A stretch of 64,000 nt of DNA from an uncultured Latescibacterota bacterium (GCA_958295495.1 OY282352.1:3970548-4034547), one strand, 5' to 3'; shown: positions 1 through 9,503, counted from the first letter of the stretch. A program made the numbers and translations. The notes: generated by a model not told the origin, from the sequence alone.

Positions 1-2
1 GC

Positions 3-2414
3 GTCCTCGTTTTGTGTCCCAAGAAACTGCGCGACAATTGGACGATCTACCAAGCACAGAACAACAGCGAGCTCAATCCGTTCCTCAAAGACCGCTTTGG
101 CTACACGGTGCTGTCGCACACCGATCTGAGCCGCGACGGCGGACGATCGGGCGACCTCGATCTGGCGACCATCAACTGGGGCAACTTCGATTTGGTTGTC
201 ATTGACGAATCGCACAACTTCCGCAACAACACGCCCGGTAAGCGGGACGAGGACGGCAACCCAATTCGCAAGAGCCGCTATCAACGTTTAATGGAGGATA
301 TTATCCAGCGCGGCGTTAAAACCAAAGTGCTGTTGCTTTCCGCCACGCCGGTCAACACCGACCTGAAAGATGTACGCAACCAGCTCTATTTTCTGACCGA
401 AGGCCGGGACGACGCCTTCGGCGAATCCCTCGGCATTGCGAGTCTGCAAGACACATTGGCAACCGCGCAGCGCACTTTTACTGAATGGGCGAAGCAGAGC
501 GGTCAACACCGACAAACCGCCACTTTGCTGGAGCGACTCAGTTCCACTTTTTTTAAGCTGCTTGACGAGTTGACCATTGCCCGTTCCCGAAAACACATTG
601 AGCAATACTACCGGGATTCGCTTAAAGAACTCGGTGGATTTCCAGCGCGCAGTACGCCAATTTCCGTTTCTCCCGACATTGACCTGCAGAATCAGTTTAT
701 GTCGTACGACGAGTTGAACGACGAAATCTCCAACTACCAGCTTTCCCTGTTCAATCCTTCAAGATACGTCCTACCCCAATACCGTTCAGAATATGACGGG
801 CAGCCGATCCGAAACTTTACCCAAAGCGACCGGGAACACTACCTGATCGGTATGATGAAGGTGAACTTTCTCAAGCGGTTGGAAAGTTCCGTTCACTCCT
901 TTGCCATTACGCTGGAGCGGACCATTGAAAAAATTGAGGCCCTAAAAGAACGAATCCGGCGATTTCAGGCGTTCCGCGACGAAAACCCTGATTTGGAAGC
1001 TATCGAAATTGAAGCCCTTGAGGATGAAGAGTTGCAGGAAGCGATGCAGGTGGGAAGAAAACTCGTCTTCAACATGGCGCATCTCGACGGCGCGGCGTGG
1101 ATGGCGGATTTGCAACGCGACCAAGAACAACTCGAACTGCCGCATCTTTTTGCAAAAGACATCACCCCCGAGCGCGACGCCAAACTCGCCAAACTGAAAG
1201 AACTCATCGCCGAAAAAGTCAAACACCCGACCATTGACCAGCGCGGACAGCCGAATCGCAAGGTATTGGTCTTCACCCACTTTGCCGACACTGCTGCCTA
1301 TCTCTACGACGCGCTGCGTCCATGGGCAACCAAAGACTTGGGGATTCAACTTGCCATGGTATCGGGCGGCGCATCCGGGAATCAAACGACGTTTGGCAAG
1401 CGCGACTTCAGTCACATTCTGACGAACTTTTCTCCCGTTGCCAAGAAACGCGCCCAGATGATGTCCATGCCGCAGGAGGGTGAGATCGACCTGCTGATCG
1501 GCACAGACTGCATTTCTGAAGGGCAAAATCTGCAAGACTGCGATTACCTGATTAACTACGATATTCACTGGAATCCGGTGCGCATCATTCAACGATTTGG
1601 ACGCATTGACCGCATCGGTAGCATCAACCACCGCGTTCAACTCGTCAACTTCTGGCCCACGCCCGACCTCAACCGCTACATCAACCTGAAAAATCGCGTT
1701 GAGGCGCGCATGGCATTGGTAGATATCACCGCCACGCAGGGAGATAATCTGCTGGCGGCAGAGGATATTCAAGACGTGATTGCCGATGACCTCAAATATC
1801 GCGACAAGCAATTGCTGCGGTTGCAAGACGAACTATTAGACCTCGAGGATTTCAACGAAAGCATTGCGCTCAATGAGTTTACCCTCGACGATTTCCGCGT
1901 CGAACTGATGAAGTACATCGAGGCCAATCGGCAAACCCTTGAAGACGCGCCGTTGGGACTTTATGCCGTTGTCCCCACGCACGCGGATTATCCAATGATT
2001 ACCCCCGGCGTCGCGTTCTGTCTCCGGCAGAAAGGCGATTCAACGGAAAACGAGCAGATCAATCCGCTGCACCCGTACTTCCTCGTCTATGTTCGGGAAA
2101 ATGGCGACGTGCGCTTTACCTTTGCCCAACCCAAGCAGATTCTCGAGCTGTACCGTTTGTTATGTGCGGGGGTGGAAAAACCCTACGAGGAACTGTGCGC
2201 CCTGTTCGACGAGCAGACGGACGATGGCGAAAACATGACGCCATACGACGGCCTGCTCGAGAAGGCGGTGCAATCCCTGAGCGGCACGTACCAGAAACGG
2301 GCGATTGGCCGCCTCTTATCTGGTCGCAGCAGCGTCTTGCCGCGGCGCGATGAGCAGGTCGGCAAAACGACGGATTTTGAACTTGTGACATGGCTGGTGA
2401 TTAAAGATGTCTAA
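3..2414 (+). CDS. SNF2-like superfamily 2 helicase, 5' end outside the window
   Basis: ATP-dependent helicase or translocase, probably part of a defence or restriction locus. The reading frame is open at the left edge, so the Walker A motif lies outside the window. Visible motifs are a Ia-like LCPKKLRDNW, a DESH box (from about base 204), LLLSATPVNT (motif III), and near bases 1490-1620 the motif V/VI pair GTDCISEGQNLQ and QRFGRIDRIGS. The last 250 or so residues match no domain I recognise and may contact a partner or DNA. Similar helicases often sit beside methyltransferases in restriction-like islands, as here. The stop codon is followed at once by a fragment of an unrelated gene, so the original downstream partner may be lost. 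Confidence 0.85.
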   Translation, partial: VLVLCPKKLRDNWTIYQAQNNSELNPFLKDRFGYTVLSHTDLSRDGGRSGDLDLATINWGNFDLVVIDESHNFRNNTPGKRDEDGNPIRKSRYQRLMEDIIQRGVKTKVLLLSATPVNTDLKDVRNQLYFLTEGRDDAFGESLGIASLQDTLATAQRTFTEWAKQSGQHRQTATLLERLSSTFFKLLDELTIARSRKHIEQYYRDSLKELGGFPARSTPISVSPDIDLQNQFMSYDELNDEISNYQLSLFNPSRYVLPQYRSEYDGQPIRNFTQSDREHYLIGMMKVNFLKRLESSVHSFAITLERTIEKIEALKERIRRFQAFRDENPDLEAIEIEALEDEELQEAMQVGRKLVFNMAHLDGAAWMADLQRDQEQLELPHLFAKDITPERDAKLAKLKELIAEKVKHPTIDQRGQPNRKVLVFTHFADTAAYLYDALRPWATKDLGIQLAMVSGGASGNQTTFGKRDFSHILTNFSPVAKKRAQMMSMPQEGEIDLLIGTDCISEGQNLQDCDYLINYDIHWNPVRIIQRFGRIDRIGSINHRVQLVNFWPTPDLNRYINLKNRVEARMALVDITATQGDNLLAAEDIQDVIADDLKYRDKQLLRLQDELLDLEDFNESIALNEFTLDDFRVELMKYIEANRQTLEDAPLGLYAVVPTHADYPMITPGVAFCLRQKGDSTENEQINPLHPYFLVYVRENGDVRFTFAQPKQILELYRLLCAGVEKPYEELCALFDEQTDDGENMTPYDGLLEKAVQSLSGTYQKRAIGRLLSGRSSVLPRRDEQVGKTTDFELVTWLVIKDV

Positions 2415-2620
2415 ATCGGAGTTACCTGCACGCTTGCCTGAAGTACGTGACGCGAGACTTTCTGACCAACGCCTCGCTGCGGGAACGGTTCGGCATCAAG
2501 GAGAACAACCGGGCCGCTGTGTCGCGCTACATTCGCGAGGCCGTGGATGCGGGTATGATCAAGGCGTTTGACGAACAGACCGGCCGAAAAATGATGAAAT
2601 ACGTTCCCTTCTGGGCTTGA
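2405..2620 (+). pseudogene. 3' fragment of an AAA_4/RecG-C-like DNA-binding protein gene
   Basis: After the helicase stop, another frame reads about 70 codons to a TGA at 2618-2620. They include YLHACLKYVTRDFLTN, then SLRERFGI and a tail ending MMKYVPFWA. This resembles the winged-helix C-terminus of the 'divergent AAA-4 / Schlafen AlbA_2' putative transcriptional regulators (COG2865), recalled from family knowledge. There is no start codon or upstream part: an in-frame TAA lies at 2402-2404. It is therefore read as a remnant left by a deletion or recombination between the helicase and the methyltransferase. Confidence 0.6.
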
Positions 2621-2703
2621 TTTTAATTGACAGATAGCTCGGAAAGTGGGGGCGATAACGCGCAACTCATTGAAAATAAAGCAGTTTTTTTATTGACGGG
2701 TAA

Positions 2704-2733
2704 TTGATCGGAAGACGGGAGAGGGCGTAGAAT
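2704..2733 (+). promoter_or_regulatory. candidate sigma-70 promoter for the methyltransferase-ATPase-TIR operon
   Basis: TTGATC (2704-2709) and TAGAAT (2728-2733) are separated by 18 bp. They lie in the 260-bp gene-free stretch between the broken gene fragment and the methyltransferase. The match is moderate, and this is the only reasonable candidate I see there. No other feature is apparent in 2621-2880 apart from the ribosome binding site just before 2881. Confidence 0.35.
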
Positions 2734-2880
2734 AGAACGCACCGGCCTGCAGGTAGGCGGGTTTGGGGCGTGGGATTTCTGCAGGACCAAGCCGACGACC
2801 GAGCGATGGCTATCGGCGAGCCTAAGCGACGGGGACAAGGACAGACTTCGCGCAAAAACGCGAGGGATCAGAGGAGGCGA

Positions 2881-5800
2881 ATGTTGAGCAGCCATATCTG
2901 CGATGGTATCCAAGCCGCGCTAGCCGCGCTGCTGGACGGCGATTTTGCCCCGGCGGCGCACAGCCTGTTGGCCGCCCTCGGCTATCGGAGCGAGCGCACG
3001 CTAGAACTTTCGGGAAGCGTGGATGAGTTTATCGAGCAATTCCCGGCGTCCAATAAAAACACCAAGACCGAGCAGGCATTCCGCGACAACGTCCAATCCG
3101 CACGCATCCTCTTTCAGGTGACCGATGCTGAAATCGCGGCGCACAGCACGCTGTTCGACACGGGCGATTTTGACAGCGGCAATGAGAGTAGCTTCCTCTT
3201 TGCCGCTGTTGAGCTAAACGGCGCGTCCTACCCACGCGGCCAATACGCCACATTTACCCGCGAGCTCAACAAGCGATTTCCAATGCCGACCGTGGTTCTG
3301 TTCAAGACCGCTGCCGACGTCCTCACCCTGTCCTTTGTCTATCGCCGTCCGCACAAGCGCGACTCCAACCGCGACGTGCTGGGCCATGTATCCCTGATTC
3401 GGGAGATCAACCCCGCCAAGTCGCATCGCGCTCACTTGGACATCCTGCACGCACTATCGCTAGAAAACCGGTTGCAGTGGATGACGGACCACGAAAAGCC
3501 GCGCAACTTTGATGGCCTGTTGGCCGCTTGGCTGAACGCCTTGGACACCGAGGAACTCAACCGGCGGTTCTACCAAGATTTGTACAAATGGTTTGAGCGT
3601 GCGGTCAACGAGGCGCGGTTCCCGACCGGCGAAGCGCGAACTCTGCACCCCGAAGAACACGTCATCCGCCTCATCACCCGCCTGCTGTTTGTGTGGTTCA
3701 TCAAGGAAAAGAAGCTCATCGCCGACGCCCTGTTCATCGAGGAACAGATCAAGCCGCTGCTGATGGATTACGACCAAGACGCGGGCGATTCCTATTATCG
3801 CACCGTGTTGCAAAACCTGTTTTTCGCTACGCTCAACACCGAGATCGCTAAGCGCGGTTTCAGCCAAGTGAAAAACGCTACCCACCGCGACTTTTCCCGC
3901 TATCGCTACAAGAAAGAGATGCGCGATCCCGACGCGCTTTTGGCCTTGTTCCGCCAAACGCCCTTCATCAACGGCGGCTTGTTCGACTGCTTGGACAGCG
4001 AGGCGGCTACCCGCTACGGCGGCTGGCGCATCGACTGCTTTTCCGATGTCCACTACCACAAACTGAGCATCCCCAATCGCCTATTCTTTGACGACGCTTC
4101 GGCAGACTCAGGGCGCGCCGCCGGGCTGATTACCCTGTTTGATCGCTACAAGTTCACGGTGGAGGAAAACACGCCTGCCGAACAGGAAGTCGCGCTCGAC
4201 CCGGAATTGCTCGGCAAGGTGTTCGAGAATCTCCTCGCCGCGTACAATCCCGAAACCCGCGAGACAGCACGCAAGCAGACCGGCTCGTACTACACGCCGC
4301 GTCCTGTAGTGGATTACATGGTAGATGAGGCATTGGTCGCGGCATTGGCCCAGAAGTGCCAGCCAACGGATGGCGACCACGATTTCTGGCAAGACCGCTT
4401 GCGCTATTTACTGGATTATGAGGACGCATTCGACGATGCCAATGAACTTTTTGAGGAAGACGAGGCCGAGGGCTTGGTGCGGGCGATTGCGGAGGTCAAG
4501 GTGCTCGACCCGGCCGTCGGCTCGGGCGCGTTTCCCATGGGCGTGTTGCACAAACTCACCTTGGCGTTACGGCGGATCGACCCGGACAACAGCCGCTGGG
4601 AGCAGTTGCAAAAGGAACGCGCCCGAGCCAAGGCGGACGCGGCGTTTGACACGCAAGACCAATGGGAACGCGACTCAGAGCTCAAGGAAATCAGCGAGAC
4701 CTTTGAGCACTACCGCGACTCTGACTTTGGGCGCAAGCTGTACCTCATTCAGAACAGCCTCTTTGGCGTGGACATTCAGCCGGTGGCCGGCCAAATCGCC
4801 AAGCTACGCTTTTTCATTTCGCTGGCCATTGAGCAGGAAGTAGATGCCACCGCAGAGAACTTCGGCATCAAGCCGCTGCCGAATTTGGAGACGCGCTTTG
4901 TGGCTGCGAATACGCTGATAGCCCTCAAAGCTGCGGAGCAACCGGACTTGTTCCGTCAACGGATCGAGGCCCTGAAAACGAAACTGGCGGAAAACCGCGA
5001 GCGGCATTTTCACGCGACCACGCGACCACAAAAGCTGAAGTGCAAGGACGAGGACAAAAGGTTGCGCGAGGCGTTGGCGAGGGAATTGAACGCGGCCGGC
5101 CTGCCACAAGATGATGCCAATAAGATCGCCCTCTGGGATCCCTACGACCAGAATGCCCAAGCCGACTGGTTCGATCCCGAGTATATGTTCGGTGTTACGG
5201 ACGGGTTTGATGTCGTGATAGGCAACCCGCCGTACATTCAGTTGCAGAAAAACCGCGGCGAATTAGGGCAGCTCTACAAGGAGGCCGGCTACAACACCTT
5301 CGTCCGTACCGGCGACATCTACCAGCTTTTCTACGAAAAAGGCTGTCAACTGCTCACGCCACAGCGCGGCCTGATCGCTTATATCACGTCCAACAGTTGG
5401 TTAAAGGCGCAATACGGCAGATCCACGCGCCGCTATTTCGCCGAGCAACACACGCCCCTGCGACTGCTGGAAATGGGCAAGGATGTTTTTGAAAACGCCA
5501 TCGTTGACACTAACATCCTGATAGCGCGTAGCGGCAAAAGCGATGCGATCTGCAAAGCAGTGGATATGGACCGTCTGCCCGATAAAAACTTTCCGCCAGA
5601 CGAGAATCTTTGGGGTCAGTTGCGTCCGCGAGAGGAAAGGCCGTGGAGTGCGTTGTCGGCCATAGAACAGTCCATTATGGATAAGATGGAGGCCGCCGGC
5701 ACGCCGCTGAAAGACTGGGATGTGTCTATCAATTATGGCATCAAGACCGGCTACAATGACGCCTTCATTATTGACGATGAAACCAAACAAGCGTTGGTCG

Positions 5801-6690
5801 CCGCAGACCCGAACTCCGCCGACATTATCAAGCCCGTGTTGCGCGGGCGAGACATTCAGCGATACCAAGCACAATGGGCGGGACTGTGGTTGATTACGAC
5901 ATTTCCCGCATTACAGTTGGATATTGACGACTACCTCGCTGTCAAGGAACATCTACTGTCTTTTGGCCAAGACCGATTGGAACAAAGTGGTAAAAATTTG
6001 CCCGGCGGTGGCCGGTCTCGCAAAAAGACACAGCACTCATGGTTTGAGATTCAGGATGCAACCACTTACCACGAAGACTTTAAAAAAGAAAAGTTGGTTT
6101 GGATTGAACTAGTTGAAAACGGGCGTTTTGCTTACGATGACAGCGGAATATATTGCGAAGCCACTGCATTTATGGCGACAGGAAAGAACATCAAATATCT
6201 TTGCTCCGTGCTCAATGCGAAGTTGATTCGCTGGTATCTACATCAGATTGCGCCAACATCGGGTATGGGAACATTGCGCTGGAAGAAGATCTATTTAGAA
6301 ACCATCCCCATTCCCAAAATCTCTGCCGATAAGGACGACCTCATCGCAACCATTGTCGATTACATCATCTACCTCAAGAAGCAGCCCTCTACGGATGGCA
6401 AAAATTTAGCACATGCCCGCGACTACCTTATGGTCAAGTATTTTGAGCAAATAATCGACGGACTGGTTTATGAAATCTACCTGGCCGATGAACTGCATCG
6501 CGCTGACAAATACTTCTTCAAACCGCTGTTGGACGAGCATTTGTCTCCCATTGAGGAGATCACCGGCGATAAAATGTCTGCACTCTGCGCCATCTTCGAG
6601 CGACTATTTGACAAAAAACATCCCGTGCGGAAAACCCTTTTCTTTCTCGACAGTTTGGAGATCATCCGCACCATTGAGGGTAAGGCATGA
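2881..6690 (+). CDS. Eco57I-like DNA adenine methyltransferase (type IIG/BREX PglX-like)
   Basis: Probable N6-adenine DNA methyltransferase with a target-recognition domain, 1269 aa. The start at ATG 2881 is chosen because GAGGAGG sits 3 bases upstream; the frame stays open back to 2770, but that part looks non-coding. The S-adenosylmethionine motif is DPAVGSGAF (residues 543-551), preceded by GSYYTPRPVVDYM, and the catalytic motif is NPPY (782-785). The C-terminal third (after about residue 930) looks like a TaqI-type specificity domain. The first 450 residues could hold a nuclease as in type IIG enzymes, but I see no clear PD-(D/E)XK motif. The TGA overlaps the next ATG (ATGA), so translation is coupled to the ATPase. 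It could be a stand-alone type IIG enzyme, a PglX-like subunit, or the modification arm of the three-gene unit. Confidence 0.85.
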   Translation: MLSSHICDGIQAALAALLDGDFAPAAHSLLAALGYRSERTLELSGSVDEFIEQFPASNKNTKTEQAFRDNVQSARILFQVTDAEIAAHSTLFDTGDFDSGNESSFLFAAVELNGASYPRGQYATFTRELNKRFPMPTVVLFKTAADVLTLSFVYRRPHKRDSNRDVLGHVSLIREINPAKSHRAHLDILHALSLENRLQWMTDHEKPRNFDGLLAAWLNALDTEELNRRFYQDLYKWFERAVNEARFPTGEARTLHPEEHVIRLITRLLFVWFIKEKKLIADALFIEEQIKPLLMDYDQDAGDSYYRTVLQNLFFATLNTEIAKRGFSQVKNATHRDFSRYRYKKEMRDPDALLALFRQTPFINGGLFDCLDSEAATRYGGWRIDCFSDVHYHKLSIPNRLFFDDASADSGRAAGLITLFDRYKFTVEENTPAEQEVALDPELLGKVFENLLAAYNPETRETARKQTGSYYTPRPVVDYMVDEALVAALAQKCQPTDGDHDFWQDRLRYLLDYEDAFDDANELFEEDEAEGLVRAIAEVKVLDPAVGSGAFPMGVLHKLTLALRRIDPDNSRWEQLQKERARAKADAAFDTQDQWERDSELKEISETFEHYRDSDFGRKLYLIQNSLFGVDIQPVAGQIAKLRFFISLAIEQEVDATAENFGIKPLPNLETRFVAANTLIALKAAEQPDLFRQRIEALKTKLAENRERHFHATTRPQKLKCKDEDKRLREALARELNAAGLPQDDANKIALWDPYDQNAQADWFDPEYMFGVTDGFDVVIGNPPYIQLQKNRGELGQLYKEAGYNTFVRTGDIYQLFYEKGCQLLTPQRGLIAYITSNSWLKAQYGRSTRRYFAEQHTPLRLLEMGKDVFENAIVDTNILIARSGKSDAICKAVDMDRLPDKNFPPDENLWGQLRPREERPWSALSAIEQSIMDKMEAAGTPLKDWDVSINYGIKTGYNDAFIIDDETKQALVAADPNSADIIKPVLRGRDIQRYQAQWAGLWLITTFPALQLDIDDYLAVKEHLLSFGQDRLEQSGKNLPGGGRSRKKTQHSWFEIQDATTYHEDFKKEKLVWIELVENGRFAYDDSGIYCEATAFMATGKNIKYLCSVLNAKLIRWYLHQIAPTSGMGTLRWKKIYLETIPIPKISADKDDLIATIVDYIIYLKKQPSTDGKNLAHARDYLMVKYFEQIIDGLVYEIYLADELHRADKYFFKPLLDEHLSPIEEITGDKMSALCAIFERLFDKKHPVRKTLFFLDSLEIIRTIEGKA

Positions 6691-8114
6691 GAATTACAGA
6701 GATCGAAATTAAAAATTTCAGAGCCTTCTACGGTTCATACCAAATTGACCTACACAATGCTGGAAAAAATTTGCTCATTTACGGCGAAAATGGGAGCGGG
6801 AAATCATCGCTGTATCTGGCGTTGAAGCTGTTCTTGGAATCTGCTGTGCGCGATCATCAATTTGAAGCGCATCAAAATATCTTTATCAAGGACAGCGAAA
6901 GTGGCTACATCAAACTGTGCCTCCGTGCAAACCGGCATTCAAGACAGTATGCTTACGAATGGTCAAAGACGACCGTTAAGGAGACAAATGATCCCCTGAT
7001 TATTGATGCGTCTAAGACCAAAGGCTTTCTCGACTATAAGACACTTCTGGCAACGCACTATATCCAACGCGAACAGGAGACCGTTAATATCTTCGATTTG
7101 TTGGTCAATACACTCCTCGCCAACACCATCAACGATGTGACGGATCAAAGTTTTTCCGACAATTGGGCTGGTGTTCAACAGGCAATTCCGCGCCGAAACA
7201 CAAGAAGAAAAATTGAGGCACTGGAAGAGCGGATACAGAATTTCAACATTGGGTTGGCTAGTAAATTAGAAAATTTGAAAAAGCAGGCATCTGAAATACT
7301 CGGCAAATTTGAATACAATGTTATGCTCGACTTCGACTTTCTGGGTATCACCTACAATCGCAACAACAAGGCGCTTGATAACCAGCAGATACTCTTGAAG
7401 GTCAAGTTTTTCGACAAAAACATCCCTTCGCATCACCACTTTCTGAATGAAGCAAAATTATCGGCTATCGCCGTAGCCATCTCCTTCTCATCATTTCTTC
7501 TTCAGCCAGAGAGCGACTTGAAGATTCTCGCGTTGGATGACGTGTTGATTGGCTTGGATATGTCGAATCGCCTGCCAGTGATCGACATCATAAAAAAATA
7601 CTTCTCAGATTATCAGATATTTTTTATGACCTATGATCGTGCTTGGTATGAGATTGTCAAGCAACGAACGGAAGATAGCGAATGGAAATACGCTGAATTT
7701 TACTTCTCGCAAACCGATGAATATGAAATTCCGATCTACATAGAAAATAAAGCCTATCTTGAGAAGGCGAAAGAGTATTTTGAAACCAACGACTTCAAAG
7801 CCTGTGTAATTTACCTTCGCACCGCCTTTGAAGTGGCGATCAAGAAATTCTGTGAAAAGAGAAATCTCCAAATCAAGTACCGTGAAAACTCGAAAGATCT
7901 GACAAGCAACGATTTCTGGACGGCAGTGCAAAAAGAGAGGGATGGGAAACTTCTTTTGGAACAGAAACTCATTGACGATATCGAACTATACCGAAGCATT
8001 ATCCTAAACCCGCTCAGCCACTCCCGCATTGTTCTCGAGACGAAAAAAGAGATTGCCGAGGCAATAAAAGTGGTGGAGAAACTTGAAACTGAATTAAAGG
8101 AGAAAGAGAAATGA
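6687..8114 (+). CDS. SMC/RecF-like AAA ATPase of a defence operon
   Basis: 475-aa ATPase. The N-terminus MRITEIEIKNFRAFYG is typical of RecF/SMC-type 'AAA_23/AAA_15' ATPases. Walker A is GENGSGKS (residues 33-40) and Walker B is LALDD (D284-D285) followed by VLIGLD. The coiled-coil region between them is short (about residues 170-220). The last 120 residues form a separate helical domain ending in a YRSIILNPLSHSRI segment, which recalls HEPN-like tails; the spacing is not the canonical R-x4-6-H, so this is tentative. Start and stop both overlap their neighbours by ATGA, which argues that methyltransferase, ATPase and TIR protein are made together. The ATPase may sense invading DNA and control the TIR effector (inference). 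Base composition is clearly more AT-rich than the housekeeping genes. Confidence 0.8.
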   Translation: MRITEIEIKNFRAFYGSYQIDLHNAGKNLLIYGENGSGKSSLYLALKLFLESAVRDHQFEAHQNIFIKDSESGYIKLCLRANRHSRQYAYEWSKTTVKETNDPLIIDASKTKGFLDYKTLLATHYIQREQETVNIFDLLVNTLLANTINDVTDQSFSDNWAGVQQAIPRRNTRRKIEALEERIQNFNIGLASKLENLKKQASEILGKFEYNVMLDFDFLGITYNRNNKALDNQQILLKVKFFDKNIPSHHHFLNEAKLSAIAVAISFSSFLLQPESDLKILALDDVLIGLDMSNRLPVIDIIKKYFSDYQIFFMTYDRAWYEIVKQRTEDSEWKYAEFYFSQTDEYEIPIYIENKAYLEKAKEYFETNDFKACVIYLRTAFEVAIKKFCEKRNLQIKYRENSKDLTSNDFWTAVQKERDGKLLLEQKLIDDIELYRSIILNPLSHSRIVLETKKEIAEAIKVVEKLETELKEKEK

Positions 8115-9322
8115 AAAAATATGAGTATGACGTTGCCCTATCTTTTGCAGGAGAAGATCGACAGTATGCCGAGGCTTTGGCAAATCTTCTCAAATCTGAT
8201 GGGTATTCGGCCTTTTACGACGAGTATGAACAAGCAACTTTGTGGGGCAAGAACATTTATGAGCACTTATCATCGATCTACAAGGATAAGGCTCGCTATT
8301 GTGTTATATTCCTATCGCAACACTATGCTCAGAAACTATGGCCGAATCACGAACGCCAAAGTGCTCAGGCAAGGGCGTTTGAGGAAAATCAAGAGTATAT
8401 TCTTCCTATCCGCCTTGATGATACAGAGATTCCGGGATTTTTGTCGACAGTTGGGTATCTCGATTTGCGTTCGATGTCCATAGAAGAAATTTATAAAATT
8501 TTAGTGAACAAGTTGTTGGGCACGACATCGCAGACAATACCAACTGATATATCGCCTCTCGCCGCAGCCGAGAGTGCTCCCGGCGAATATGTGCTACTAC
8601 ATATAGAAGACGGGAAACAGTATTTCATTCCGTTTCGAGACGCACATTGGGCTTCGACGGAAATTTCTCTCAATCTTCTTCCTGAATCGCCCGAACAAGT
8701 TGCCTTTCTTAGTTCATTGAGGGATAGTGTTAGGAACCACTTTGCCCAAGACAACATGCTTGCCTTTGCGCTACGGGAAGATGCCGCATGGGTAAGTCCA
8801 CAAGAGGCTGCTCAAGCCATGTCCGGCTCTCAAACTGTTTGGAGGCTCGTGCTAAAGGAGGGCAGTAGAGGACAAGATGCTGGTATTTTGAACGAGGTAA
8901 CGGTTAATAATATTTCGTCCGATCAGATTGCCGAGATGCGGGCAAGAAGAATCCTGCTTAATGAAAAATTGGGAGGCATCAATCAAACTGGCCTCGTGGG
9001 ATTAGCCAACGACCCCACGCTAGAATCATTTATTAGAGGTGGGACTTTATTATCATCTGATCTTGGACTACAAATCCAAGAATCACCAATCCCGAATCTC
9101 TATAAGTCTTTCAGCCAAACGTCAGAGAGATTCCTGAAATTTGCCCGTTTGGCCTCTGTTCTCTACTTGAAACTTTCAAACACGGTTGAGCATATTCTTG
9201 AATTGGATTTGGAACCCCTGAATCTAAAGCAGTTACAGGTCAGTTTCAAAGGACGTCGTCAGCGTCATATAAATGTTGAGCCTTCAATTATCCAAGTCAA
9301 TGGCATCTGTCTGCTTGAGTGA
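8111..9322 (+). CDS. TIR-domain protein, probable NADase effector
   Basis: 403 aa. Residues 4-130 form a bacterial TIR domain: YDVALSFAGEDR opens it, FYDEYEQATLWG follows, then CVIFLSQHYAQKLW and, close to the end, ILPIRLDD. A glutamate in the WPNHER stretch (W77, E81) sits where TIR NADases carry the catalytic Glu. The remaining 270 residues match no family I know and may carry the sensing or oligomerisation part. In known systems (Thoeris, TIR-APAZ, CBASS TIR effectors) such proteins deplete NAD+ to abort infection. Here the start overlaps the ATPase stop (ATGA). No Sir2-like or SLOG-type partner is present, so it is not a Thoeris locus. It is the last gene of the operon. Confidence 0.85.
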   Translation: MKKYEYDVALSFAGEDRQYAEALANLLKSDGYSAFYDEYEQATLWGKNIYEHLSSIYKDKARYCVIFLSQHYAQKLWPNHERQSAQARAFEENQEYILPIRLDDTEIPGFLSTVGYLDLRSMSIEEIYKILVNKLLGTTSQTIPTDISPLAAAESAPGEYVLLHIEDGKQYFIPFRDAHWASTEISLNLLPESPEQVAFLSSLRDSVRNHFAQDNMLAFALREDAAWVSPQEAAQAMSGSQTVWRLVLKEGSRGQDAGILNEVTVNNISSDQIAEMRARRILLNEKLGGINQTGLVGLANDPTLESFIRGGTLLSSDLGLQIQESPIPNLYKSFSQTSERFLKFARLASVLYLKLSNTVEHILELDLEPLNLKQLQVSFKGRRQRHINVEPSIIQVNGICLLE

Positions 9323-9441
9323 TTAAAGATCGCTCGGGTTTGGTTTATCAACTACAGACGCCGCAACTGGTGCAGCGGGCGCGGATTGGGGGTTCGCAGA
9401 TGAGGCGGATTAGGCGTCGCAGGTAGTGCGGAGGGGATGGG

Positions 9442-9485
9442 TTTAATCCGCGCCATCCTTTAATCCGCGCCAATCCGCGATCCAG
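9442..9485. repeat. 44-bp direct repeat, left copy
   Basis: A 44-bp stretch built around TTTAATCCGCGCCATCC is found again at 9927-9970 with one mismatch. The two copies bracket the GxxExxY gene, one just before its ribosome binding site and one 24 bp after its stop. A weaker similarity extends upstream of both copies (GGTGCAG...CGGAT). The remaining gene-free bases 9323-9441 show nothing else I can name. Confidence 0.85.
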
Positions 9486-9503
9486 GCGGGGGAGAAAAAT
9501 AAA

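Noticed and set aside
942..1826. Long open frame on the minus strand inside the helicase gene
   Set aside because: It is the mirror of a strongly conserved helicase region, has no binding site or family match, and follows from the codon bias of the sense gene.
3460..4059. 199-codon minus-strand frame inside the methyltransferase gene
   Set aside because: Shadow of the real gene; no family resemblance and no start signal.
8111..9322. Thoeris system (ThsA/ThsB)
   Set aside because: A TIR protein is present, but there is no ThsA with Sir2 or SLOG domains; the partners are a methyltransferase and an SMC-like ATPase.
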